From DYJE01 sp041660385 (GTDB lineage: Bacteria; Desulfobacterota; Desulfobacteria; Desulfobacterales; Desulfolunaceae): DNA of 64,000 nt. This document shows, in pieces, positions 1 through 8,501 of this stretch (its first letter is position 1; every line of letters starts with the position of its first letter). Where the stretch lies: contig JBAZWJ010000022.1 of the NCBI GenBank assembly GCA_041660385.1, positions 1 through 64,000 of the forward strand, written 5' to 3'. The translations under genes were made by a program, and so were the position numbers. The notes below the pieces were generated by a model. That model searched no databases, was not told the DNA's origin, and was given only the letters and a program-made list of their open reading frames with translations.

Positions 1-2
1 GC

Positions 3-986
3 AGCGAACATCTTCCGGGTTATATCGGCAAGTTTTACGATCATCTTCAGTCGCGGAAGGTCAGGGTTCATACAGGTGAGGATGTCCGGGATGTTATTGT
101 GGAGGACGGAGAGGTCAAGGGCGTGACCACGGACCGGGGTGAGTACAGGGCCCCCCATGTTATCCTCGCACCGGGACGTGTCGGCGCGGAATGGGTTTCG
201 AAACTTGCAAAAGCCCATGGGATTGGATTGAGCAACCGGGGGATTGAAATCGGAGTCCGGGTGGAAGTCCACAATGACATCATGCAGGACCTGTGCAATG
301 TTATTTACGACCCCACGTTTTTTATTAGAACCTCCAAATACGATGACGAAACAAGGACGTTCTGCACGAACCAGGGCGGATTTGTGTCAGTGGAACACTA
401 CAAGGATTTCGTCTGTGTCAATGGCCACGCTTACATGGATCATAAGTCTGATAACACCAATTTTGCATTCCTGTCCAAAGTGATTCTTACCGAACCGGTG
501 ACGGACAATCATGCTTACGGAGAATCCATCGGGTATCTTTCATCCCTGATCGGCGGTGGAAAACCCATTCTCCAGCGTTATGGAGATTTGAAACGAGGAC
601 GGCGCAGCACCTGGGCCAGAATCAGGAACAGCTACATCGAACCTACCTTGCCCGATGTGGTCTGCGGCGATATCGCCATGACCCTTCCTGAACGAATCCT
701 CACCAACATTGTTGAGGGTCTTGAAAAATTGAACCGGGTTGTTCCCGGTGTAACCAATGAGGAAACACTTCTCTACGCCCCGGAAATCAAATTTTTTGCT
801 ACTCAGGTGGAAAGTTCCAATACCCTTGAAACGAAAATCAAAGGCATGTATATCGCCGGAGATGGACCGGGTGTGGCAGGGAATATCGTATCTGCTGCGG
901 CTACGGGGCTGATCCCGGCAAAGGCGATTATTCGGGGGCAGAGAATAAAGGATGAAGGTTGTCATGGTCGCACAAAAATCGATTGA
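3..986 (+). CDS. FAD-dependent dehydrogenase, COG2509-like (5' end outside window)
   Basis: The reading frame is open from the first bases of the window, so the N-terminal FAD-binding Rossmann segment lies upstream and only about 327 C-terminal residues are visible. The end carries the typical last FAD contact of this family, GMYIAGDGPG followed by a glycine/alanine-rich helix (near bases 840-920). The middle part, with the NQGG and ESIGYL segments, resembles the uncharacterised FAD-dependent dehydrogenases of COG2509, which are cytoplasmic flavoproteins of unknown substrate. The family assignment is reasonably firm; the reaction is unknown. Confidence 0.75.
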   Translation, partial: SEHLPGYIGKFYDHLQSRKVRVHTGEDVRDVIVEDGEVKGVTTDRGEYRAPHVILAPGRVGAEWVSKLAKAHGIGLSNRGIEIGVRVEVHNDIMQDLCNVIYDPTFFIRTSKYDDETRTFCTNQGGFVSVEHYKDFVCVNGHAYMDHKSDNTNFAFLSKVILTEPVTDNHAYGESIGYLSSLIGGGKPILQRYGDLKRGRRSTWARIRNSYIEPTLPDVVCGDIAMTLPERILTNIVEGLEKLNRVVPGVTNEETLLYAPEIKFFATQVESSNTLETKIKGMYIAGDGPGVAGNIVSAAATGLIPAKAIIRGQRIKDEGCHGRTKID

Positions 987-1120
987 ACGTTTTTCCGTCT
1001 GAGTTCCGGTGAATGTTATAGAACTATCGCGCAGGCTGCCGAAATTGTGGGTGTACGTAACGAATATTTGCGCTATTATGGTACAGAATGTTAAGCAGGG
1101 CCATTTTTCTTTGTTTTCAA

Positions 1121-1145
1121 GCCGGTCGGATCTGATCCGACCGGC
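1121..1145. terminator. Perfect 11-bp hairpin downstream of panB
   Basis: An 11-bp GC-rich stem with a 3-base loop sits 15 bases beyond the panB stop and between two converging genes. No good T-tract follows on either strand, so it may be a terminator of the Rho-aided kind or an mRNA 3'-end stabiliser. The palindrome is plain in the sequence; the role is inferred. Confidence 0.5.
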
Positions 1146-1159
1146 GAAACACAGAAACG

Positions 1160-2008
1160 TTAAGCTTCAGAACATGCCCCGGTCAAAGAGAGAAAAAAGT
1201 CAAACGCATCCTGTTTTATTCTGAAAATATGCTCTTCACCTGGGAATTTCTTTGTTTTTACATCGGATATGTAAGCTGAAAAAATGTTTTTGGACCTTCC
1301 GTGATAATCGTCATATTTTTTGAGAAACCGGAAAGGATGATCGTTCCAGCCCAGAAGATCGTTGACCACGAGTACCTGGCCGTCACATGCCGGACCGCAG
1401 CCGATTCCGATGGTGGGAACACGTAAGGTTTTTGTTATTACCTCCGTTACTTTCGCCGGTACGCACTCAAGCAAGACGGACATGGCTCCGGCAGCTTCAA
1501 GTTGCAGGGCGTCTTGATAGACAGACTCCGCTTCTTCAGGTGTTATGCCAACCACGACCCGTCCTCCTTCTTTAAATGTCTGGGGTGTGTGTCCGATATG
1601 AGCCATCACGTCGATTCCATTTTCAGAAAGAAAGCGAATGATCTCTGTTACTTCACATCCTCCTTCCAGCTTGACCATCTCTGCTCCCGCTTCGATAAAA
1701 AGTCGTGCATTTGACAGGGCCTCCTCCGGCGTTTCGTAACTTTTATAAGGCATATCCGCGAGAACCAGAGCGTTTGAAACTCCCCGCCTGACCGCACGTG
1801 TGTGATGAAGCATGTCTTCCATGGTGACATCACAGGGGCTGGCATATCCAAGGATATTGGTGCCCACCGAATCCCCGATAAGAATGATTTCGATTCCGGC
1901 CTCATCCATGCAGCGGGCTGTGGGATAATCATAACAGGTGAGCATAGTGACCGGCTCACTTCGATGTTTCATTTCCAAAAGTGTTTCTGCTGTTATTCGT
2001 CTTTTCAT
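1160..2008 (-). CDS. panB: 3-methyl-2-oxobutanoate hydroxymethyltransferase
   Basis: PanB transfers a hydroxymethyl group from 5,10-methylenetetrahydrofolate to 2-oxoisovalerate to give ketopantoate, the first committed step of pantothenate and coenzyme A synthesis, in the cytoplasm. At 282 residues it has the usual length. Family landmarks are present in order: LTCYDYPTA near residue 23, GDSVG near 46 with the metal-binding Asp, LADMPY near 84, KLEGG near 114 and LLECVP near 181 with the catalytic Glu. The ATG is preceded by a strong AAGGAGAA site. No panC or panD is adjacent. It faces away from the Lrp-type operon across a shared intergenic region. Confidence 0.95.
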   Translation of the reverse strand: MKRRITAETLLEMKHRSEPVTMLTCYDYPTARCMDEAGIEIILIGDSVGTNILGYASPCDVTMEDMLHHTRAVRRGVSNALVLADMPYKSYETPEEALSNARLFIEAGAEMVKLEGGCEVTEIIRFLSENGIDVMAHIGHTPQTFKEGGRVVVGITPEEAESVYQDALQLEAAGAMSVLLECVPAKVTEVITKTLRVPTIGIGCGPACDGQVLVVNDLLGWNDHPFRFLKKYDDYHGRSKNIFSAYISDVKTKKFPGEEHIFRIKQDAFDFFLSLTGACSEA

Positions 2009-2331
2009 AATCGTTCTCCTTTTGACAAGTGTTACTTGTTTTAGTGTCTGATTTCTGAAATCAAATGACGGTCATGGCTTTCACCGGTGCATATTTTGTT
2101 CTTCTAAATGCATTAAGAACGAAAGTCAATATTAAAAGACATTTAAAAAACGAATATCGCATAAAATAATTATAAAAAAACGAAAAACGTATATCTATCA
2201 GGGCAGACGTATATCCAGTGGTGTTTATTACAACCGAGAGCCCTTTTGACATAAGTCCGCCACTGTGGCATTAATAATAACACTAAGGCACCAAACCGGT
2301 TTGCAATCAGACATCATTTAAAAAGGCGACC
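2009..2331. promoter_or_regulatory. Divergent intergenic region with a 9-bp direct repeat
   Basis: This AT-rich 323-base stretch separates panB from the Lrp-type regulator operon and must hold both promoters. No convincing gene is present. The word ACGTATATC occurs twice, at 2188-2196 and 2208-2216, 20 bases or about two helical turns apart, which would place both copies on one face of the DNA. Lrp/AsnC regulators usually autoregulate, so binding here by the product of the next gene is a reasonable inference but not shown. Confidence 0.4.
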
Positions 2332-2823
2332 ATGCAGGAAACCAGAAAGAAACCCATCGACTCTATTGATTCGGCCATGATCATTCTTTTGCAGAAAGAT
2401 GGCAGGATATCCAACACGGACATGGCCAGACAATTGAACCTTTCGGAGTCAACGGTCCGATCACGCCTGAAACGATTGATTGATGATGAGATTATCCAGA
2501 TCGTCGCGGTCAGCAACCCTTTTATGCTGGGGTTCGAATTGACCGGAAACATCTATATCTATGTGGAAATGAAAAAAATTGATGATATTATCACTGAGCT
2601 GAAAACCTTCCGTGAGCTGTGGTATATCATTCTCACAACCGGAGATTCCAATATCAATGCCGAATTCATCGTGAAAAACAGGGATGAACTTAACGATTTG
2701 ATTTACAACAAAATTAGTAAAATTGAAGGGGTTATCCGAATCGAAACATCGGTGATCATGAAATTTGAAAAACGGGATTACGGTTATGGTACGGCCAAGG
2801 AGGTTCATCATGGATCGACGTGA
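2332..2823 (+). CDS. Lrp/AsnC-family transcriptional regulator
   Basis: A 163-residue DNA-binding regulator with an N-terminal winged helix-turn-helix (about residues 10-60; DMARQLNLSESTVRSRLKRL is the recognition core) and a C-terminal RAM-type ligand/oligomerisation domain (about 70-150), where members bind amino acids or related molecules. The upstream site AAGGCG is weak. Its stop codon overlaps the start of the AAA+ gene by 14 bases, so the two are translationally coupled, and it is probably a local regulator of the operon. The ligand cannot be told from sequence. Confidence 0.85.
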   Translation: MQETRKKPIDSIDSAMIILLQKDGRISNTDMARQLNLSESTVRSRLKRLIDDEIIQIVAVSNPFMLGFELTGNIYIYVEMKKIDDIITELKTFRELWYIILTTGDSNINAEFIVKNRDELNDLIYNKISKIEGVIRIETSVIMKFEKRDYGYGTAKEVHHGST

Positions 2824-5029
2824 TAACGAAACAGAATGGGCCGATGAGATTACATATTATTTTAATGTCTGGTGGGTCAATCTCGGCCAGACCTACGCCA
2901 AATCCAGGATGGACGGTTATATCTGGGCTCCAACCCCGGTTGCCGGTGGCAAAACATTTGCCCACTGGGAATCCATGAAGGATGTTGAGCGAGGTGACAT
3001 GGTCATCTGTTTTGCACAGAAAGACATCATGGCCTTATCTGTTGCTAAAGACAAGGCGAGGATCTATTTAAACAGAAAAAAAGAAGGCTGGAGAATCGAT
3101 CTTGATTATTACGACCTTTTGAGACCTGTCAGCCATGATGAGATCAAACCCATGATTGACATGATCAACGAATCCATAGAAAAGAACAAACCATTCAACA
3201 CCTTAAAAGGCATCAATCAGGGATACTTATTTAATTTCAGTACCGACGGTTTCAGGATGATCGTGGAACGTTTTCCGGATCGGATTTCTGACAGTCTTAA
3301 ACCCGTTCTTGGCCTGGGACCTGACACACGGTTTTCAACGTTTTTAAGTCACAGGGGAATTGTTTTTGATCAGGATGTGATCAAGCGGTTCATTCTGTCT
3401 CTAAAAACAAAACCCTTTGTGATTCTTTCAGGAAATCCCGGTTGCGGAAAAACAACCCTTGCCCATATGTTCGCCTGCTTCATGGATGAAAAAAAGAGAA
3501 ACGACGAATCGTTGACCGAGGAAAGCGATCTTTTAAACAGACGCTGGTTCAAAATCAGTTACAACGACAAAGATATAGTTAACGCATTTGAAGGGTCTGA
3601 TAAGAAGATAAACTTGGTGAGAAAAACCATGCTGAAAGACGGGATCATGTCTCTTTACGGCCTTGACAGTAAAAAGAACATCGACATGAGTCAGAAAAAA
3701 ATGATGAAAGACCTGAAAGAAGGCGACGTGATCATCGCTTATCAGGGCGGGTACACTCTGGGCGGAATCGGTGTGGTTCTTCAGCCTCATTTTTTTGATG
3801 ATTCCGGTGATGCCTTTGATTCGTTCTATGAATCCACCAAGAATTTTGTCAGGATCGACTGGCTGTTCAAAGGGCCTCTCAAGATCAGCGATTTTTATCT
3901 GGACGATCAAAGAATTCCGGCCTTCAGCATGTGGGGTGATGCCATTCATCAGTTGAGCCCGGACCAGATCAGGCTTTTTGCCGATTATCTTTACACAAAA
4001 GACATCCAGATCAACGAACACGGCGTCCACACACGGTCACGAACCTTTGAAATCATTCCCGTGGGCAGCAACTGGACCGACAGATCCCCACTTTTAGGTT
4101 CCATGGACAGCAAGGGTGAACAGTATAAAAGCACCAAAGCCCTTGAACTGATCATCAACGCTGGCGAAGTGTTCAAACGGGGAATGGACAATCCCTTTTT
4201 TCTGATCCTTGATAACATGAACGAATCCCAGGTTGAATACTACCTTTCGGATATCCTTTGCGCCTGGGAAACAGGCGAAACCGTATCCCTTCACATGGAC
4301 GATGACATTGCTCAATATTCTGAAATACCAATGGAATTAACCATTCCATCCAACTTGTTCATCATCGGCACCTTGAGTTATGATGAAAAAGCCGAAAAAA
4401 GCCTGACTCCATCTGTTCTGAACCAGGCTAATTTGATTCAACTGGATAGTTTAAAGCCTGAAGACTATCTGACCTTCAGCAGCGGGCCCCGGACTTTTTT
4501 ACGTGATTTGAGTTTTCAGGAATCCCCCATGGCTAATCATCTGAAGCCTCAAGATATCAGGAAGCTGATGAGGGACGTAAGGGCAGGGGATGATGACACT
4601 GGACATGTGATTGATACACTTGCCCACCATCTGGATGTGGTTTCATCTGTTTTGAAATCATCGGGCTTTGATATTGGGTGTCGTGTGATGAACGATATGG
4701 TCCGCTACCTTTACCTATGCTGGGAATCCCAGGACAAGCCGATGGCTTTCAGCGAATGGGCTGACACGCTTGATGTTCAGATGGTTCAGCGGATTCTGCC
4801 GGGCATACAGGGTTCTTCGATTATGGTAAAAAAAGCGATGGAATGCTTGTACTGTTTCTGCTACATAGGCGTCACAGAAGACGAAAAGACGGAACTCTGC
4901 AAGGGAAATTCTGTTCAGAGGCTTCTTGATAAAAAGGCAGATGAAGCCTGGTTGGTCCGATCAGCGTTTAAATTAAAAAAGATGATGAATACCCTTGAAA
5001 CGCAGGGTTTTGTATCACTGTTATCTTGA
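2810..5029 (+). CDS. McrB-like AAA+ ATPase with EVE-like segments, no McrC partner
   Basis: This 739-residue protein starts at the ATG behind AAGGAGG (2798-2804), not at the earlier in-frame start. Residues about 10-150 (WWVN, GYIWAP, HWESM, GDMVICF) look like the EVE/PUA-type DNA-reading domain at the N-terminus of many McrB proteins. Walker A is GNPGCGKTT near residue 208; the Walker B-like LILDNMNES is near 466, and GTLSYDE followed by SPSVLNQANLI-type sequence (near 519) corresponds to the McrB signature region, with Ser where Asn is usual. Between Walker A and the VGSNWTD segment lies an extra stretch with a KEGDVIIAY motif (near 304) that may be a second EVE-like module. McrB normally drives the nuclease McrC on modified DNA; no McrC or nuclease gene is nearby. 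The ATPase class is firm, the function open. Confidence 0.75.
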   Translation: MDRRDNETEWADEITYYFNVWWVNLGQTYAKSRMDGYIWAPTPVAGGKTFAHWESMKDVERGDMVICFAQKDIMALSVAKDKARIYLNRKKEGWRIDLDYYDLLRPVSHDEIKPMIDMINESIEKNKPFNTLKGINQGYLFNFSTDGFRMIVERFPDRISDSLKPVLGLGPDTRFSTFLSHRGIVFDQDVIKRFILSLKTKPFVILSGNPGCGKTTLAHMFACFMDEKKRNDESLTEESDLLNRRWFKISYNDKDIVNAFEGSDKKINLVRKTMLKDGIMSLYGLDSKKNIDMSQKKMMKDLKEGDVIIAYQGGYTLGGIGVVLQPHFFDDSGDAFDSFYESTKNFVRIDWLFKGPLKISDFYLDDQRIPAFSMWGDAIHQLSPDQIRLFADYLYTKDIQINEHGVHTRSRTFEIIPVGSNWTDRSPLLGSMDSKGEQYKSTKALELIINAGEVFKRGMDNPFFLILDNMNESQVEYYLSDILCAWETGETVSLHMDDDIAQYSEIPMELTIPSNLFIIGTLSYDEKAEKSLTPSVLNQANLIQLDSLKPEDYLTFSSGPRTFLRDLSFQESPMANHLKPQDIRKLMRDVRAGDDDTGHVIDTLAHHLDVVSSVLKSSGFDIGCRVMNDMVRYLYLCWESQDKPMAFSEWADTLDVQMVQRILPGIQGSSIMVKKAMECLYCFCYIGVTEDEKTELCKGNSVQRLLDKKADEAWLVRSAFKLKKMMNTLETQGFVSLLS

Positions 5030-5042
5030 TTGAAGGTTTTTG

Positions 5043-6554
5043 ATGCTCCTTATTTATCCACCTGCGGCAAAAGCATGTGAACCGCCTCCCGGAATTGCGA
5101 GACTTCACGGATCGTTGAAACATCACGGAATTCCGGTTCGAACCATTGATATGAACCTTGAAGGATTTTACCATCTTTACCGGCGGGACATAAAAGCCGA
5201 AGACCTCTGGGGAAAACGTGCCGTCAACAAAAAAGAGTTGAATCTGTCTCTTGTCTGTGAAAGCCATGGGTATGAAAACAGGGATCGTTACAAAAATGCC
5301 GTGATGGATATCAACAAGGTGCTGGCCATGGTTTCCAAACCGGCTGATGCCCTTGTCACGCTGGCTAATTATAAGAGCAACACCCTTTCCCCACTCAAAA
5401 GCAGCGATCTGCTTTACGCAGCGGATCACCCCGAAGAAAACATCTATTATCCTTATTTCAAAGCGCGTTTTGAGCAGTTGAACAAGGAAGACGAAATGCT
5501 TCTGGATACCGTGGGGTTTTCTCTGAATTACCTGAATCAGGCTCTTTGCACATTTGCCATGATCGGGTATTTGAAAAAGGTGAGAAAGCAGGTCAGAATC
5601 ATTGTCGGTGGCGGACTTATCACGTCGTTCATGCGGAAACCGGGATTCGAATCTCCCTTTGACGGCCTTGTGGATGTGATGATTGCCGGAAAAGGTGAGC
5701 ACCGTCTTCTTGAACTGTTTGGAATGGGTGATACAGAGCCTTCCTATCTTCCCGATTTCAGCGATATGATTTCAGGGCCAAGTTACTTGAGTCCCGGTCT
5801 TGTGATTCCTTTCTGTACTGCGGATGGCTGTTACTGGAAAAAATGCACGTTCTGCCCTGAACAGGCGGAAAACAACCCTTACGAGCCCATTGCCATGGAC
5901 AGTGCCGTGGCTCAGGTGAACGCGCTTGCCGAAAATTACAAACCGGCTCTTTTCCATTTTGTGGATAATGCCCTGAGCCCCAGATTCATGACCAGACTTT
6001 TTCAAAGCGGATTTAAGACACCCTGGTACACTTTTTCACGGGTGACCGGTCAACTGGGAGACGAATCGTTCTGTCGTTCATTGAAACAATCGGGCTGTCG
6101 GATGATGAAGCTGGGGGTTGAGTCCGGGGATCAGAACGTTTTGAATCATCTGAATAAAGGAATTGACCTTAAAGTCGTATCGAAAAGCCTTGAGCAGCTG
6201 CACCACGCAGGTATCTCCACCTATGTGTATCTCCTGTTTGGAACGCCGTGGGAGACCGAAGCTGCCGCACGGAAAACCATGGATTTTGTCCGTGACCACA
6301 AGCATCTGATATCTTACCTTAACATTGCGTTGTTCAATCTGCCGTATTTTGCCAAGGGCTGGGACAATCTGGAAACCAGTGAATTTTACGACGGAGATCT
6401 TTCACTTTACAAAGAATTCAACCACCCCATGGGCTGGAACCGGTCGAACATCCGGTCTTTTCTTGACAAAGAATTCAAAAGACATCCAGATATTTCAGCG
6501 ATCATCAACAGGGATCCAACGGTGTTCAATTCCAATCATGCGGCGTTTTTTTGA
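5043..6554 (+). CDS. Cobalamin-binding-type radical SAM protein
   Basis: A 503-residue cytoplasmic protein. The N-terminal third (IYPPAAKACEPPPG, then GGGLIT and AGKGE) has the look of a B12-binding Rossmann domain; the radical SAM core follows, with the cluster cysteines at about 263, 268 and 271. The spacing is CX4CX2C rather than the canonical CX3CX2C. ESGDQNVLNHLNKG and LLFGTPWET are core barrel motifs. A TTG three bases upstream is possible, but the ATG at 5043 is better placed behind GAAGG. It begins 13 bases after the McrB-like gene and so is probably its operon partner. The substrate is unknown. Confidence 0.8.
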   Translation: MLLIYPPAAKACEPPPGIARLHGSLKHHGIPVRTIDMNLEGFYHLYRRDIKAEDLWGKRAVNKKELNLSLVCESHGYENRDRYKNAVMDINKVLAMVSKPADALVTLANYKSNTLSPLKSSDLLYAADHPEENIYYPYFKARFEQLNKEDEMLLDTVGFSLNYLNQALCTFAMIGYLKKVRKQVRIIVGGGLITSFMRKPGFESPFDGLVDVMIAGKGEHRLLELFGMGDTEPSYLPDFSDMISGPSYLSPGLVIPFCTADGCYWKKCTFCPEQAENNPYEPIAMDSAVAQVNALAENYKPALFHFVDNALSPRFMTRLFQSGFKTPWYTFSRVTGQLGDESFCRSLKQSGCRMMKLGVESGDQNVLNHLNKGIDLKVVSKSLEQLHHAGISTYVYLLFGTPWETEAAARKTMDFVRDHKHLISYLNIALFNLPYFAKGWDNLETSEFYDGDLSLYKEFNHPMGWNRSNIRSFLDKEFKRHPDISAIINRDPTVFNSNHAAFF

Positions 6555-6577
6555 AAAACAATCATTACAAAGTCAAA

Positions 6578-6964
6578 TTATAAAGCAGCCCAGAATTCAA
6601 GACGGTGACCTTCGGGATCGTGGATATGAAACAGTTTTGCCCCCCAGGAATGCATCATGATGTCCGTGGGTTTCAAGCCCATCGACTTCAGCCGTTCATG
6701 GACCTTGTGGAGATGATCCAACTGGAACGTGATGGTGCTGCCTTGGCCTCCCGAACTTTCCATGGTCGTACGTTTCCGGTCGGCAACGCTAAGGCGGGCG
6801 TAAGGATTGACGGCGAATGCAACAACACATGGTTTTGACAAAACTTCTTGGAATTCCAGGCACTCTTTGTAGAATCGAACCGTTTCTTCAAACAAAGCAC
6901 AATAGAGAATCGTGTTGATCGTTCGGATTTGCGTTGTTTCCTTGTTGTCGGGGTGCTGGCTCAT
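6578..6964 (-). CDS. VOC-superfamily (glyoxalase-like) protein
   Basis: A 128-residue protein with the paired beta-alpha-beta-beta-beta units of the vicinal-oxygen-chelate fold: ILYCALFEETVRFYKECLEF at the start and HDPEGHRLEFW at the end, the latter giving a usual metal-ligand Glu. An earlier in-frame start (7027) exists, but the ATG before SQHPDN has a GAGGT site upstream and gives the usual family length. It converges on the radical SAM gene with a 23-base gap. The reaction (glyoxalase, dioxygenase or resistance-type) cannot be told. Confidence 0.75.
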   Translation of the reverse strand: MSQHPDNKETTQIRTINTILYCALFEETVRFYKECLEFQEVLSKPCVVAFAVNPYARLSVADRKRTTMESSGGQGSTITFQLDHLHKVHERLKSMGLKPTDIMMHSWGAKLFHIHDPEGHRLEFWAAL

Positions 6965-7055
6965 AATGACCTCAATCATCAAAAAGGGATATGGTATTTC
7001 AGTTTGATTTTTTGTACTATGCCGCAAACATTCTGAAAAGGTTTATCAAGGAATT

Positions 7056-7982
7056 ATGGAAGTATTGAAAAAAAAATACATGTACGTTCAAACCTATTCC
7101 GGGAATTATTCCATGGAAAAGGACACACTTCTTGGTTTTCATCACGGATGTGAATCTGATTTGAACAACACCTTGATTGAAAATATGATGCCCCATGGCC
7201 TTTATCCCCATTACGGGTTTTCTTTTTATGAAAATCCACCGGGCCGGATTATCCGTAAGGGAAGTGGAAGACGGCCTGCCTTGTACAGATCGAATCGCCT
7301 TTACAATCTGGGTGCAGGTTCTCTGGTCAAAGCGGTCGAATCATCGGATATGTTTTCTGACTACGGACTTGGTTATTATCGAAACGTCTCTTTTCTGATG
7401 TTTATGGGGAGAAGGGAACATATGTTTGCGGACATTCAACCCTTTCTATGCGTGGATGAATCTGTGGCCGACCATCCCATCATCCGTTTCTTTTCAGATA
7501 TAACCGGAATTACAGCGAATGAAGAAAGGGATTTTACGGACACGCTTTCCGAGAATCATGCCATTCTCGAAGAAGTGGGCAATCTGGAATTTGACAGTGA
7601 AAGCGGTTATGCCGACAGCGTGTACCTGATGTCCCATGTGATGACGTCCCTTGTGCTTTCCCATATCACCATCCGCCAGATGATCGAATCACCACCCCAG
7701 GGTCTGACGGAGCTTTTGCAGATTCCCGTTATGGCCGGAGGTTATAAACACATGTTGTCTTCGGTTTTTAAATACGATGAGACGCAATGCCGCGTCATGA
7801 CCTGGAACAACGGCAACATCCCATTGTGTGCAATCACGCCTGGAATTTTTGGATACGAAGGCGCTCTGCTTGATGTGGCGAAACGAACGGTGACGGGGAA
7901 GAGGGCTGATGTGGTGCGTTTTTTGTTGTATCTCAACAAAAAAAAGGTTCTTGATTCTTTGGATCTCAATTATCTTGTTTGA
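7056..7982 (+). CDS. Unrecognised 308-residue protein
   Basis: I do not recognise this protein. It begins at an ATG with AAGGA upstream, has no signal peptide or membrane segment, and is rich in aromatic residues in the first half (YPHYGFSFYENPPG, YGLGYYRN). A hydrophobic helical stretch near residues 185-205 (DSVYLMSHVMTSLVLSH) contains two His. It stands alone, divergent from the VOC gene and convergent with the ferredoxin gene behind a shared terminator. It is likely a real cytoplasmic protein because of its length, start and codon use. Confidence 0.65.
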   Translation: MEVLKKKYMYVQTYSGNYSMEKDTLLGFHHGCESDLNNTLIENMMPHGLYPHYGFSFYENPPGRIIRKGSGRRPALYRSNRLYNLGAGSLVKAVESSDMFSDYGLGYYRNVSFLMFMGRREHMFADIQPFLCVDESVADHPIIRFFSDITGITANEERDFTDTLSENHAILEEVGNLEFDSESGYADSVYLMSHVMTSLVLSHITIRQMIESPPQGLTELLQIPVMAGGYKHMLSSVFKYDETQCRVMTWNNGNIPLCAITPGIFGYEGALLDVAKRTVTGKRADVVRFLLYLNKKKVLDSLDLNYLV

Positions 7983-8001
7983 TTGAAGGAACTATTTACA
8001 A

Positions 8002-8053
8002 TAAAAAACCGCATTTGGACGAACCTTACGGACAGCGCCCAAATACGGTTTAA
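8002..8053 (-). terminator. Hairpin terminator of the ferredoxin gene
   Basis: A long stem (AAACCG...CGGTTT arms, with two mismatches further in) lies just beyond the ferredoxin stop. On the minus strand it is followed by a run of T, so it is a good intrinsic terminator for the ferredoxin and may also stop transcription of the gene ending at 7982. Confidence 0.7.
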
Positions 8054-8061
8054 AGTATATC

Positions 8062-8253
8062 TTATTCCAAAGTGATGCAGCTTGCAGGGCATGAATCAAT
8101 GGCTTCCTGGATAAGACCTTCGTCTCCGCCTTCAGCCTTAATAACAACCGCTTTTTCATCATCAGAATTGAATTCGAAAATTTCAGGAGCGATTTCTACA
8201 CATGCTTCACAGCCCATACATTCTTCTGCATCAATGACAACTTTCTTTCCCAT
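8062..8253 (-). CDS. Ferredoxin, single 4Fe-4S cluster type
   Basis: A 63-residue acidic electron carrier. CMGCEAC near the N-terminus and a lone CP pair near the C-terminus (DSCPASC) bind one 4Fe-4S cluster, as in the small ferredoxins of sulfate reducers such as Desulfovibrio gigas ferredoxin. The second ATG is chosen because GGAG lies nine bases before it, whereas the first ATG at 8268 has no ribosome-binding site. It is monocistronic, with its own terminator. It probably serves pyruvate or other oxidoreductases of anaerobic metabolism; the partner is not shown. Confidence 0.9.
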   Translation of the reverse strand: MGKKVVIDAEECMGCEACVEIAPEIFEFNSDDEKAVVIKAEGGDEGLIQEAIDSCPASCITLE

Positions 8254-8501
8254 TTTTCTTTTCTCCATAATGTTAGTGAGTTAGGTGCGTGGTCCAGGAT
8301 GGTCTCCGGACAAAATAAAACTGGTTCTATTTAAAACGATAAGTACTGCTGACTGCTTAATGGTACTTGAGGAACAATACCGATTATAACAATCTTAAAA
8401 AGAATAATGCAAAACAATTTATTAAAAAAATGATTAATCATTGAAAATCAGATATAATCACCCATTATCTTATCTTGAACCTTTACAGCGAGGGCCGGAC
8501 A

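Noticed and set aside
1009..1224. 71-residue plus-strand frame after the FAD gene
   Set aside because: Crosses the hairpin at 1121-1145 and the panB end; no ribosome site or family.
2810..5029. Canonical McrBC type IV restriction system
   Set aside because: No McrC-like gene follows; the next gene is a radical SAM protein, so only an orphan McrB-like ATPase can be claimed.
4968..5702. 244-residue minus-strand frame opposite the radical SAM gene
   Set aside because: Antisense to two well-supported genes, with no recognisable domain.
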